In this document: in pieces, positions 43,714-57,266 of the stretch
How the letters are laid out: every line of letters begins with the position of its first letter
Numbering within the stretch: position 1 is the stretch's first letter
NCBI RefSeq assembly: GCF_000265365.1
Contig: NC_018011.1
Coordinates: 2,249,501 to 2,313,500, forward strand
From: Alistipes finegoldii DSM 17242
GTDB taxonomy: Bacteria > Bacteroidota > Bacteroidia > Bacteroidales > Rikenellaceae
Length of the DNA stretch: 64,000 bases
Reading direction: 5' to 3'
The notes under the pieces: model-generated
Seen by the model: only the letters and a program-made list of their open reading frames with translations
Database searches by the model: none
Told to the model about the DNA's origin: nothing
Made by a program: the position numbers and the translations under genes

Positions 43714-43746
43714 GGGAAGCGGTGTTCCGCACCGCTTCCCGCTTTT
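43714..43746 (+). terminator. terminator of tuf
   Basis: An 11-bp stem GGGAAGCGGTG/CACCGCTTCCC with a five-base loop, then GCTTTT; it directly precedes tRNA-Trp, so some readthrough must feed the tRNA and secE unless another promoter exists. Confidence 0.75.
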
Positions 43747-43820
43747 AGGAGCATAGTTCAAGGGTAGAATAGCGGTCTCCAAAACCGTTGATGGGAGTTC
43801 GAATCTCTCTGCTCCTGCCA
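43747..43820 (+). tRNA. tRNA-Trp(CCA), with encoded 3' CCA
   Basis: A 71-base cloverleaf with acceptor AGGAGCA/TGCTCCT, anticodon CCA in TCTCCAAAA, plus discriminator G and an encoded CCA (43818-43820). Located between tuf and secE, as in many bacteria. Confidence 0.97.
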
Positions 43821-43840
43821 AAGAGTAAAAGAAAAAAAGT

Positions 43841-44038
43841 ATGTTCAATTACGTTAAAGAATCCTACAACGAGCTTGTAAACAAGGTGACGTGGCCCACG
43901 TTTCCCCAGCTCCAAAGCTCTACGATCGTCGTGATGGTGGCTTCGGTCATTTTCGCCATTGTCGTGCTGGCTATGGACCTGACGTTCGAGAACCTGATGG
44001 CCGTCATTTACAAGACACTGGGTAATCTTGGCCGTTAA
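43841..44038 (+). CDS. secE: preprotein translocase subunit SecE
   Basis: A 65-residue inner-membrane protein. The amphipathic segment YNELVNKVTWPTF (about 9-21) precedes one membrane helix (about 28-50), as in single-span SecE. It stabilises SecY in the Sec channel. It is 14 bases before nusG. Confidence 0.94.
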   Translation: MFNYVKESYNELVNKVTWPTFPQLQSSTIVVMVASVIFAIVVLAMDLTFENLMAVIYKTLGNLGR

Positions 44039-44052
44039 TTGTTGCTGAAACG

Positions 44053-44613
44053 ATGAGCGAGATTAAGAAGCAGTGGTATGTCGTCCGGGCTATCGGCGGT
44101 AAGGAAAACAAGGTCAAAGAGTATATCGAGGCCGAAATCCGCCATAATAATCTGGAGGAGTACATATCTCAGGTGCTGATTCCCACCGAAAAGGTATACA
44201 CCATCCGCAACGGAAAGAAAGTCTCCAAGGAGAAGGTTTCTTATCCGGGCTACGTATTGGTGGAGGCCGCGTTTGTAGGTCAGATTCCGATTATAATTCG
44301 TAACACTCCCAATGTGCTGGGTTTCCTCGGCGATACCAAGGAAGACAGTCGCAAGATGAATGCCACGCCGCTGCGTCCGCAGGAGGTGGCCCGCATCCTC
44401 GGCCGCGTCGATGAGATGAACGCCATGGAGGAGGAGAACGAAATACCATTCTTTGTCGGCGAGACCGTCAAGGTCACCGATGGCCCTTTCTCAAGCTTCC
44501 AGGGTACCATCGAGGCCGTCGACAACGAGCGCAAGAAACTCACGGTATCGGTGAAGATATTCGGGCGCAAGACTCCTATGGAGTTGGGTTTCACACAAGT
44601 AGAAAAAGAATAA
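44053..44613 (+). CDS. nusG: transcription termination/antitermination factor NusG
   Basis: A 186-residue protein that binds RNA polymerase and couples it to Rho or the ribosome. The N-terminal NGN domain has KQWYVVRAIGGKENKVKEY; the KOW domain (about 130-186) has VTDGPFSSFQGTIEAVD. Between secE and rplK, the conserved place. Confidence 0.96.
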   Translation: MSEIKKQWYVVRAIGGKENKVKEYIEAEIRHNNLEEYISQVLIPTEKVYTIRNGKKVSKEKVSYPGYVLVEAAFVGQIPIIIRNTPNVLGFLGDTKEDSRKMNATPLRPQEVARILGRVDEMNAMEEENEIPFFVGETVKVTDGPFSSFQGTIEAVDNERKKLTVSVKIFGRKTPMELGFTQVEKE

Positions 44614-44629
44614 TTAACCAAGGAAAACT

Positions 44630-45070
44630 ATGGCAAAAGAGGTTGCTGCATTTATTAAATTGCAGATCAAAGGTGGTGCCGCCAATCCTTCGCCCCCGGT
44701 TGGTCCCGCATTGGGTTCTAAGGGAGTCAATATCATGGACTTCTGTAAGCAGTTCAATGCGCGTACCCAGGACAAGGCAGGGAAGGTTCTCCCGGTCATC
44801 ATCACGGTTTACAGCGATAAGTCGTTCGACTTTGTTGTAAAACAGCCGCCTGTAGCTATTCAGCTCAAGGAAGCAGCCAAAGTGCAGAAGGGTTCCGCAC
44901 AGCCTAACCGCGACAAGGTCGGTCAGGTGACGTGGGATCAGGTGCGCGAGATCGCTCAGGACAAAATGCCTGACATGAACTGCTTTACCTTAGAGGCTGC
45001 TATGCGTATGATCGCTGGTACCGCTCGCAGTATGGGTATCAACGTCGTCGGTGAATTTCCTAATATGTAA
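44630..45070 (+). CDS. rplK: 50S ribosomal protein L11
   Basis: A 146-residue protein of the ribosomal stalk base: LQIKGGAANPSPPVGPALG and a C-terminal RNA-binding domain with CFTLEAAMRMIAGTARSMG. It lies 6 bases before rplA. Confidence 0.97.
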   Translation: MAKEVAAFIKLQIKGGAANPSPPVGPALGSKGVNIMDFCKQFNARTQDKAGKVLPVIITVYSDKSFDFVVKQPPVAIQLKEAAKVQKGSAQPNRDKVGQVTWDQVREIAQDKMPDMNCFTLEAAMRMIAGTARSMGINVVGEFPNM

Positions 45071-45076
45071 TCGAAG

Positions 45077-45775
45077 ATGAGTAAGTTGACAAAAAATCAA
45101 AAGATCGCCTACGCCAAGGTGGAAGCCAATAAGGCTTACAAGCTCTCGGAGGCTGCCGCTCTTCTGAAGGAGATTACGTTCACGAAATTCGACGCTTCGG
45201 TTGATATCGACGTGCGTCTGGGAGTCGATCCCCGCAAGGCCAATCAGATGGTCCGCGGCGTTGTGACGCTGCCCCACGGTACGGGTAAGCAGGTGCGCGT
45301 GCTGGTGCTCTGTACTCCTGAGAAGGAGGCTGAGGCTCAGGCTGCCGGCGCCGATTACGTAGGTTTGGACGAGTTTGTTGATAAGATCAAGGGCGGCTGG
45401 ACCGACGTTGACGTTATCATCTGCACGCCGAACGTAATGGGCAAGGTTGGTGCGCTGGGCCGTATTCTGGGTCCCCGCGGCCTGATGCCTAACCCCAAGA
45501 CCGGTACGGTTACGATGGAGGTGGGCAAAGCCGTTCAGGAAGTGAAATCGGGTAAGATCGACTTCAAGGTCGACAAATTCGGTATCATTCACACTTCGGT
45601 AGGTAAGGTTTCGTTCTCGGCCGATCAGATCGTGGACAACGCGAAAGAGGTGCTGAACATGATTCTCAAACTGAAACCGGCTGCTGCGAAAGGTTCTTAT
45701 GTGAAGAGTATTTATCTCTCGACCACGATGAGTCCCGGCTTGCAGATTGATTCCAAATCAGTAGAAACCAAATAA
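45077..45775 (+). CDS. rplA: 50S ribosomal protein L1
   Basis: A 232-residue large-subunit protein with LGVDPRKANQMVRGVVTLPHGTG and GRILGPRGLMPNPKTGTV. In many bacteria L1 represses the rplK-rplA mRNA; no leader for that was checked here. Confidence 0.97.
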   Translation: MSKLTKNQKIAYAKVEANKAYKLSEAAALLKEITFTKFDASVDIDVRLGVDPRKANQMVRGVVTLPHGTGKQVRVLVLCTPEKEAEAQAAGADYVGLDEFVDKIKGGWTDVDVIICTPNVMGKVGALGRILGPRGLMPNPKTGTVTMEVGKAVQEVKSGKIDFKVDKFGIIHTSVGKVSFSADQIVDNAKEVLNMILKLKPAAAKGSYVKSIYLSTTMSPGLQIDSKSVETK

Positions 45776-45792
45776 GAAGGAGGAGAGAAGAG

Positions 45793-46317
45793 ATGACAAA
45801 GGAAGAAAAACTGGTCGTTATTAACGCCATTGCCGAGCAGCTCCAAGCTTATCCTCACTTCTATATCGCCGACATCGCGGCGCTTGACGCAGAGCAGACC
45901 GCTGCCCTGCGCCGCAAGTGCTTCGAAAACGACGTCAAACTGGTAGTCGTGAAGAACACGCTGCTGGGCAAGGCGCTGGAGAAGGTGGAGAAGGCTGACG
46001 CTGATCTGGTAAAAGTATTGGAGGGTCCGACCTCGATTATGTTCGCCAACGTTGCGAAGGCTCCTGCGGTCCTGATCAAGGAATTCCGCAAGAAGTCCGA
46101 CAAACCCGTTCTGAAAGCGGCTTTCGCCGAGGGATGCGTTTACGTGGGCGACGATCAGCTGGACGCTCTGTGTAACATCAAGTCGAAGGAGGAGCTTATC
46201 GGCGATATCATCGCACTGCTCCAGTCTCCTGCGAAGAATGTTATTTCTGCATTGCAGGCTAATGCAGGCCAAAAGATTGCGGGCATCGTGAAGACGCTCG
46301 AATCGAGAAACAACTAA
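45793..46317 (+). CDS. rplJ: 50S ribosomal protein L10
   Basis: A 174-residue stalk protein that carries L7/L12 dimers on its C-terminal helix. Contains VVKNTLLGKALEK and GPTSIMFAN. It lies 17 bases after rplA and 41 bases before rplL. Confidence 0.96.
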   Translation: MTKEEKLVVINAIAEQLQAYPHFYIADIAALDAEQTAALRRKCFENDVKLVVVKNTLLGKALEKVEKADADLVKVLEGPTSIMFANVAKAPAVLIKEFRKKSDKPVLKAAFAEGCVYVGDDQLDALCNIKSKEELIGDIIALLQSPAKNVISALQANAGQKIAGIVKTLESRNN

Positions 46318-46358
46318 TCACAATCAAGAATTAAACAAAATTTAATAAGCTTACAACT

Positions 46359-46736
46359 ATGGCAGACGTAAAGAAACTTGCTGAAGAACTGGTAAACCTC
46401 AAGGTTACCGAGGTAAACGAATTGGCTACCATCCTCAAGGAGGAGTATGGCATTGAACCGGCTGCTGCCGCTGTTGCCGTTGCAGCTCCCGCTGCTGGCG
46501 CAGGCGAGGCTGCTGCCGCCGAGAAGTCGACTTTCGACGTGATTCTGAAGACCGCCGGTCAGGCAAAACTTCAGGTTATCAAGGTCGTTAAGGACCTCGC
46601 TGGTCTTTCGCTGGGCGACGCTAAAGCTCTCGTTGACGGCGCTCCCAAGGCTGTTAAAGAGGGTGTCTCCAAGGAAGAGGCCGAGTCGATCAAGGCTCAG
46701 CTTGAGGAGGCTGGTGCTGAAGTTGAGCTTAAGTAG
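46359..46736 (+). CDS. rplL: 50S ribosomal protein L7/L12
   Basis: A 125-residue stalk protein. An N-terminal helical dimer domain (about 1-35), an Ala-rich hinge (about 36-55), and a C-terminal factor-binding domain with KLQVIKVVKDLAGLSLGDAK. A hairpin and a 200-base leader follow before rpoB. Confidence 0.97.
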   Translation: MADVKKLAEELVNLKVTEVNELATILKEEYGIEPAAAAVAVAAPAAGAGEAAAAEKSTFDVILKTAGQAKLQVIKVVKDLAGLSLGDAKALVDGAPKAVKEGVSKEEAESIKAQLEEAGAEVELK

Positions 46737-46768
46737 CATTGCTGCTTAAGTCGTTTCAGACGATTCAG

Positions 46769-46806
46769 GTATAGGGCTTACCGGCGTGTAAGCTCTATGC
46801 CTTTTC
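46769..46806 (+). terminator. attenuator-like hairpin between rplL and rpoB
   Basis: An 11-bp stem ATAGGGCTTAC/GTAAGCTCTAT with a six-base loop, then GCCTTTTC. It could end part of the transcripts before rpoB, so that ribosomal proteins are made in excess over polymerase. Confidence 0.6.
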
Positions 46807-46980
46807 TTGGTCTAAAGACTGGAAGTGCCGAGCAGGAGCTGTGTCCACTCTTTGGAAGAAAGGATGCTCCCGGGGCGAAATACGCCTGCAAACGGGGGCA
46901 TTGGCGGGATAATAAATACCCGGCAACGCGGGGGAGCGTAACCCACCAGAATTACACTTCAACATAATTTGGATTTTACG

Positions 46981-49900
46981 ATGTCCACAGCAAAAACACA
47001 ACAAAGAATTAGCTTTTCGACAGTCAAGAACCGGGTGCCTTATCCCGATCTGCTGGAGGTACAGCTTAAATCATTCCGGGACTTTTTCCAGATGGACACC
47101 ACGGCCGAAAATCGTAAAAACGAGGGGCTGTATAAGGTGTTTCAGGAGAATTTCCCCATTACGGATACCCGGAACAATTTCGTTCTGGAGTTCATCGACT
47201 ACTATATCGACCCGCCGCGCTACTCGATCGAGGAGTGTCTGGAGCGCGGGCTGACGTACAGCGTTCCCCTGAAAGCCAAACTCAAGCTTTACTGCACGGA
47301 CGACGAGCACGAAGATTTCGGTGTCGTCGTTCAGGATGTGTACTTCGGTACGATTCCCTATATGACCGAACGCGGTACGTTCGTCATCAACGGTGCGGAG
47401 CGTGTCATCGTATCCCAGCTGCACCGTTCGCCGGGCGTGTTCTTCGGACAGAGCATGCACACCAACGGCACGAAGCTCTATTCGGCGCGTATCATTCCTT
47501 TCAAGGGTTCGTGGATCGAATTTGCAACGGACATCAACAACGTGATGTATGCCTACATCGACCGTAAGAAGAAGCTTCCCGTCACCACGCTGCTGCGCGC
47601 CATCGGCTACGAGGCGGACCAGCAGATTCTCGAAATCTTCGATCTGGCGGACGAAGTGAAGGTCACGAAGGCCAACCTCAAGAAGGCCGTGGGCCGCAAG
47701 CTCGCCGCACGTGTGCTTTCGACGTGGGTCGAGGACTTCGTGGACGAAGATACGGGCGAGGTGGTTTCCATCGAGCGCAACAACGTTATCGTGGACCGCG
47801 AGACGGTCCTCGAAGAGGAACATGTGGACCAGATTCTCGAAAGCGGCGCCAAGACGATCCTCCTGCATAAGGAGAGCCTGTCGGGCATCGATTTCTCGAT
47901 CATATACAATACCCTGCAGAAAGACCCCTGCAACTCCGAGAAGGAGGCTGTCGTTTACATCTACCGGCAGCTGCGCGCTTCGGAGCCGCCCGATGAGGCG
48001 ACGGCGCGCGATGTCATCGAGAAGCTGTTCTTCTCGGACAAGCGCTACGACTTGGGCGACGTGGGCCGCTACCGCATCAACAAGAAGCTGGATCTGGATA
48101 CCGATCCGGCCATTCGCACGTTGACGCGCGAGGACATCATCGCCATTATCAAATACCTGATCCAGCTGATCAACTCCAAGGCCGACGTGGACGATATCGA
48201 CCACCTGTCGAACCGCCGCGTGCGCACCGTGGGCGAACAGCTGTCGAATCAGTTCTCGGTAGGTTTCGTGCGCATGGCGCGTACGATCCGCGAGCGTATG
48301 AACGTGCGTGACAACGAGGTGTTTACGCCGGTGGATCTGATCAACGCCAAGACGTTGTCTTCGGTGATCAACTCGTTCTTCGGCACTTCGCAGCTCTCGC
48401 AGTTCATGGACCAGATCAACCCGCTGGCCGAAATTACGCACAAGCGCCGTCTGTCGGCCCTCGGCCCCGGCGGTCTGTCGCGTGACCGCGCCGGTTTCGA
48501 GGTGCGAGACGTACACTACACGCATTACGGCCGTCTCTGCCCGATCGAGTCGCCGGAAGGCCCGAACATCGGTCTGATTTCGTCGCTCTGCGTTTATGCG
48601 AAGATTTCGCCGATGGGATTCATCGAGACTCCCTACCGGAAGGTCGAGAACGGACAGATCGACATGAACAACGACGACATCCGCTACTACTCGGCCGAAG
48701 AGGAGGAGGGCAAGATCGTCGCGCAGGCGAACATGCCGATCGACGACGAAGGCCACTTCCTGCAGCCCGACCGTATCAAGGCGCGCGAAGGCGCCGACTT
48801 CCCGGTGGTTACCGCCGAGGAGGTGAATCTGATGGACGTGGCTCCGAACCAGATCGCTTCGATCGCCGCGAGCCTTATCCCGTTCCTCGAACACGATGAC
48901 GCCAACCGCGCCCTGATGGGTTCGAACATGATGCGTCAGGCCGTGCCTCTGGTGACTACGGACGCTCCTATCGTCGGCACGGGCATCGAGAAGGACATGA
49001 TCTCTGACAGCCGCATCCAGATTGTGGCCGAAGGCGACGGCGAAGTGACTTTCGCCGACGCGACGAAGATACAGATCAGGTACGAGCGTACGGAAGACGA
49101 GATTCTGGCGTCGTTCGAGCCGGAAGTGACCACATACGAGCTTCCGCGCTACCGCCGTACCAACCAGAATACTTCCATCACCCTGAAGCCCATCGTACTG
49201 ACGGGCGACAAGGTCGTGAAGGGACAGATCCTTACCGAAGGCTATTCGACGCAGCACGGTGAGCTGGCTCTGGGCCGCAACCTGAAGGTGGCGTTCATGC
49301 CTTGGAAGGGTTACAACTTCGAGGACGCCATCGTGATTTCGGAGCGTATCCAGCGTGAGGACATCTTCACGTCGGTGCACGTTGACGAGTACATCATGGA
49401 GGTGCGCGACACCAAGCGCGGTGTCGAGGAGCTGACTTCGGACATTCCGAACGTGAGCGAGGACGCTACCAAGGACCTCGACGCGAACGGTATCATCCGT
49501 ATCGGCGCCAACGTGCATCCGGGCGACATCCTGATCGGCAAGATCACCCCGAAGGGCGAAAGCGATCCTTCGCCTGAGGAGAAGCTGCTCCGCGCCATCT
49601 TCGGCGACAAGGCCGGCGACGTGAAGGACGCCTCGCTCAAGGCGCAGCCTTCGCTGCACGGCGTGGTGATCGACACGAAGCTCTACAGCCGCGCCAACAA
49701 GGAGGGCAAGAAGGGCAAGAGCGCCGAGAAGGTGCAGATCGAGAAACTCGACGAGAAGTTCGCAGCCGAGATTGCGGAGCTGACCAAACGGCTGGTGGCC
49801 AAGTTGTGGACCCTGCTTCAGGGCAAGACCACGACCGGCGTCACCGACTACTTCGGCGTGGAACTCTATCCCGCAGGCACGAAATTCTCGCAGAAGATGC

Positions 49901-50841
49901 TGGAGGAGATCGCCCGCAAGACCACGGACGAGAAGACCGGCGTGGTGATGGGTTATCTGAATCTCGGCACCTGCAAGTGGACGGGTGACGCCCACACCGA
50001 CGCGCTGATCGAAGCTACCATTAACAATTATACCATCGAATGGAAGAAGGCCGACGCCGCCATCAAGCGTGAGAAGTACAACATCACCAACGGCGACGAG
50101 CTTCCGCAGACGGGCGTCATTCAGATGGCCAAGGTCTACATCGCCAAGAAGCGCAAGCTCAAGGTGGGCGACAAGATGGCAGGACGCCACGGCAACAAGG
50201 GTATCGTAGCCCGTATCGTGCGCGACGAGGACATGCCGTTCCTCGAAGACGGTACGATCGTCGATATCTGTCTGAACCCGCTGGGCGTGCCTTCGCGAAT
50301 GAACCTCGGACAGATTTACGAGACCGTGCTCGGATGGGCGGGCCGTGAACTGGGCCTGAAGTTCGCAACGCCGATCTTCGACGGTGCGTCGCTCGACCAG
50401 ATCAACGAGTACACGGCCAAGGCGGGTATTCCGCACAGCGGCCGTACGTACCTCTACGACGGCGGCACGGGCGAAATGTTCGACCAGCCGGCGACGGTGG
50501 GCGTGATCTACATGCTCAAGCTCGGCCACATGATCGATGACAAGATGCACGCCCGTTCGATCGGTCCCTACTCGCTCATCACGCAGCAGCCGCTCGGCGG
50601 TAAGGCCCAGTTCGGCGGCCAGCGTTTCGGTGAGATGGAGGTTTGGGCGCTCGAAGGCTTCGGCGCCGCCAACATCCTGCAGGAGATCCTGACCATCAAG
50701 TCCGACGACGTGATGGGCCGCGCCAAGGCTTACGAGGCGATCGTCAAGGGCGAGAACCTGCCCAAACCGGGTATTCCGGAGGCTATGAACGTGCTGCTGC
50801 ACGAGCTTCGCGGTCTGGCCCTGTCGGTCAAACTCGAATAA
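46981..50841 (+). CDS. rpoB: RNA polymerase subunit beta
   Basis: A 1286-residue catalytic subunit from the ATG at 46981; an upstream in-frame ATG (46969) would add four residues. The rifampicin pocket around FGTSQLSQFMDQ and THKRRLSALGPGG has the wild-type residues, so the strain should be sensitive. Other core motifs: GAERVIVSQLHRSPG, GRHGNKGIV and QRFGEMEVWALEGFGA near the end. rpoC starts 36 bases later. Confidence 0.98.
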   Translation: MSTAKTQQRISFSTVKNRVPYPDLLEVQLKSFRDFFQMDTTAENRKNEGLYKVFQENFPITDTRNNFVLEFIDYYIDPPRYSIEECLERGLTYSVPLKAKLKLYCTDDEHEDFGVVVQDVYFGTIPYMTERGTFVINGAERVIVSQLHRSPGVFFGQSMHTNGTKLYSARIIPFKGSWIEFATDINNVMYAYIDRKKKLPVTTLLRAIGYEADQQILEIFDLADEVKVTKANLKKAVGRKLAARVLSTWVEDFVDEDTGEVVSIERNNVIVDRETVLEEEHVDQILESGAKTILLHKESLSGIDFSIIYNTLQKDPCNSEKEAVVYIYRQLRASEPPDEATARDVIEKLFFSDKRYDLGDVGRYRINKKLDLDTDPAIRTLTREDIIAIIKYLIQLINSKADVDDIDHLSNRRVRTVGEQLSNQFSVGFVRMARTIRERMNVRDNEVFTPVDLINAKTLSSVINSFFGTSQLSQFMDQINPLAEITHKRRLSALGPGGLSRDRAGFEVRDVHYTHYGRLCPIESPEGPNIGLISSLCVYAKISPMGFIETPYRKVENGQIDMNNDDIRYYSAEEEEGKIVAQANMPIDDEGHFLQPDRIKAREGADFPVVTAEEVNLMDVAPNQIASIAASLIPFLEHDDANRALMGSNMMRQAVPLVTTDAPIVGTGIEKDMISDSRIQIVAEGDGEVTFADATKIQIRYERTEDEILASFEPEVTTYELPRYRRTNQNTSITLKPIVLTGDKVVKGQILTEGYSTQHGELALGRNLKVAFMPWKGYNFEDAIVISERIQREDIFTSVHVDEYIMEVRDTKRGVEELTSDIPNVSEDATKDLDANGIIRIGANVHPGDILIGKITPKGESDPSPEEKLLRAIFGDKAGDVKDASLKAQPSLHGVVIDTKLYSRANKEGKKGKSAEKVQIEKLDEKFAAEIAELTKRLVAKLWTLLQGKTTTGVTDYFGVELYPAGTKFSQKMLEEIARKTTDEKTGVVMGYLNLGTCKWTGDAHTDALIEATINNYTIEWKKADAAIKREKYNITNGDELPQTGVIQMAKVYIAKKRKLKVGDKMAGRHGNKGIVARIVRDEDMPFLEDGTIVDICLNPLGVPSRMNLGQIYETVLGWAGRELGLKFATPIFDGASLDQINEYTAKAGIPHSGRTYLYDGGTGEMFDQPATVGVIYMLKLGHMIDDKMHARSIGPYSLITQQPLGGKAQFGGQRFGEMEVWALEGFGAANILQEILTIKSDDVMGRAKAYEAIVKGENLPKPGIPEAMNVLLHELRGLALSVKLE

Positions 50842-50877
50842 GGTATAATTTGAGGATAAGAAAAACGAAGAACAAAT

Positions 50878-55137
<4,260 letters not shown>

Positions 55138-55161
55138 ACCTACGTTATATATACGATTCGA

Positions 55162-55196
55162 AAGAAGCCGTTCCAGAAGGAACGGCTTCTTTTTTA
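55162..55196 (+). terminator. terminator of the rpoBC operon
   Basis: An 11-bp stem GAAGCCGTTCC/GGAACGGCTTC with a four-base loop and seven T. Confidence 0.93.
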
Positions 55197-55246
55197 CCTT
55201 GTCCGGATTATTTCATTGTCTTTATCACGTCATTGTCCCGATAATT

Positions 55247-55384
55247 ATGCGTAAATCGAAATGGTTCATAATCCCGGCGGCTTGGCTGGCTGTTTTCTTA
55301 TCGGTCGGATGCGTTGGCTGCCCCAAACCGGGTGTTTCGGCGCAAGCGGAGATGACCGCTGACGGAGTTGCTGCGGATAGCTGA
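55247..55384 (+). CDS. small predicted lipoprotein, possibly a gene remnant
   Basis: A 45-residue ORF that begins with a good lipoprotein signal peptide (MRKSKWFIIPAAWLAVFLSV, then GCVGC) but stops 23 residues later. No homology recognised. It could be a true short lipoprotein or the surviving start of a longer broken gene; the sequence downstream (55500-55680) supports the second idea weakly. Confidence 0.45.
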   Translation: MRKSKWFIIPAAWLAVFLSVGCVGCPKPGVSAQAEMTADGVAADS

Positions 55385-55713
55385 AAACCCTGTACGCTGC
55401 AGCGAAGCGTGCTTGGCGCTGTTCGAACTTACGGGACCGGCGAAAACCTGCCAAGCAGAGAGCTGGCAGACCGGAACTGCCGAAAAAGAGTGCGAGGAGT
55501 GGAGAGGATGCGCAGGCCGGGATGTCGGCGTTGCTGCCCTGTGATGCCGCAGGCCGGATCGTTGCGCAGAGGCTCGAATACGGGGACGATGCGGTGGGGG
55601 ACGGCGAGCGGCCTGCCGAATTTTCATACGATGACGCCGGGCGGCTGACGCGGACCCATGCGAATCCCGGCCCGCAAAAACTGCGGGTTCCTGCCGGGGA
55701 GAGCCTGTCCGGG
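55385..55713. other. intergenic region between small lipoprotein and serine dehydratase
   Basis: 329 bases without a convincing complete gene. It contains the possible YD-repeat fragment listed separately. Confidence 0.5.
55507..55680 (+). pseudogene. possible decayed YD-repeat fragment
   Basis: In one plus-strand frame the translation reads DAAGRIVAQRLEYG, then 14 residues later FSYDDAGRLTRTH. Both match the YD-repeat pattern (xYDxxGRLxx) of RHS-like and related surface proteins. No start codon context, no upstream partner in the same frame, and the frame then runs antisense into the serine dehydratase gene. Chance is a real possibility because the region is GC-rich. Confidence 0.25.
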
Positions 55714-56919
<1,206 letters not shown>

Positions 56920-57023
56920 CGTATCGTTGTTTTCGGGGCAAAGACAGTGCAGGCCGGGGGCAGAGACGAATTTATTCGAACCGTGCCGGGACGCCGCCTG
57001 TCTGAGCGGAGGTTTATCCGCCG

Positions 57024-57031
57024 CAAAGATA
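57024..57031 (-). promoter_or_regulatory. -7 box for serine dehydratase
   Basis: TATCTTTG on the minus strand, about 105 bases before the start. Confidence 0.5.
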
Positions 57032-57134
57032 ATGTAAATGTCGGAATTTTCTCTTCCCGAAAGAGATTTGAAGAGATCGGAGGCCTGCCCGGCGGGTTTA
57101 TAAAACAGGAGAGAAGCCTCGGTTTCTCTCCTTG

Positions 57135-57206
57135 TAGTCTCACCGCGACTCGAACGCGAATCTAGGGTTTAGGAAACCCTCGTTCTATCCCTTGAACTAT
57201 GAGACC
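57135..57206 (-). tRNA. tRNA-Arg(CCT)
   Basis: A 72-base cloverleaf with acceptor GGTCTCA/TGAGACT (first pair G-T), anticodon CCT in TTTCCTAAA, T arm GCGTTCGAGTCGC. CCA not encoded. It lies just after the terminator of the porin gene. Confidence 0.94.
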
Positions 57207-57210
57207 CTGA

Positions 57211-57243
57211 AAAAAGCGGTGCACCTCCGACGAAGCGCACCGC
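57211..57243 (-). terminator. terminator of the OmpP1/FadL gene
   Basis: A stem GCGGTGC/GCACCGC, followed on the minus strand by six T, right before tRNA-Arg. A TATCTTTG box (57243-57250) overlaps its far end, so any tRNA promoter there would start within the hairpin. Confidence 0.7.
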
Positions 57244-57266
57244 AAAGATAATAATTTTTCCCGTTT

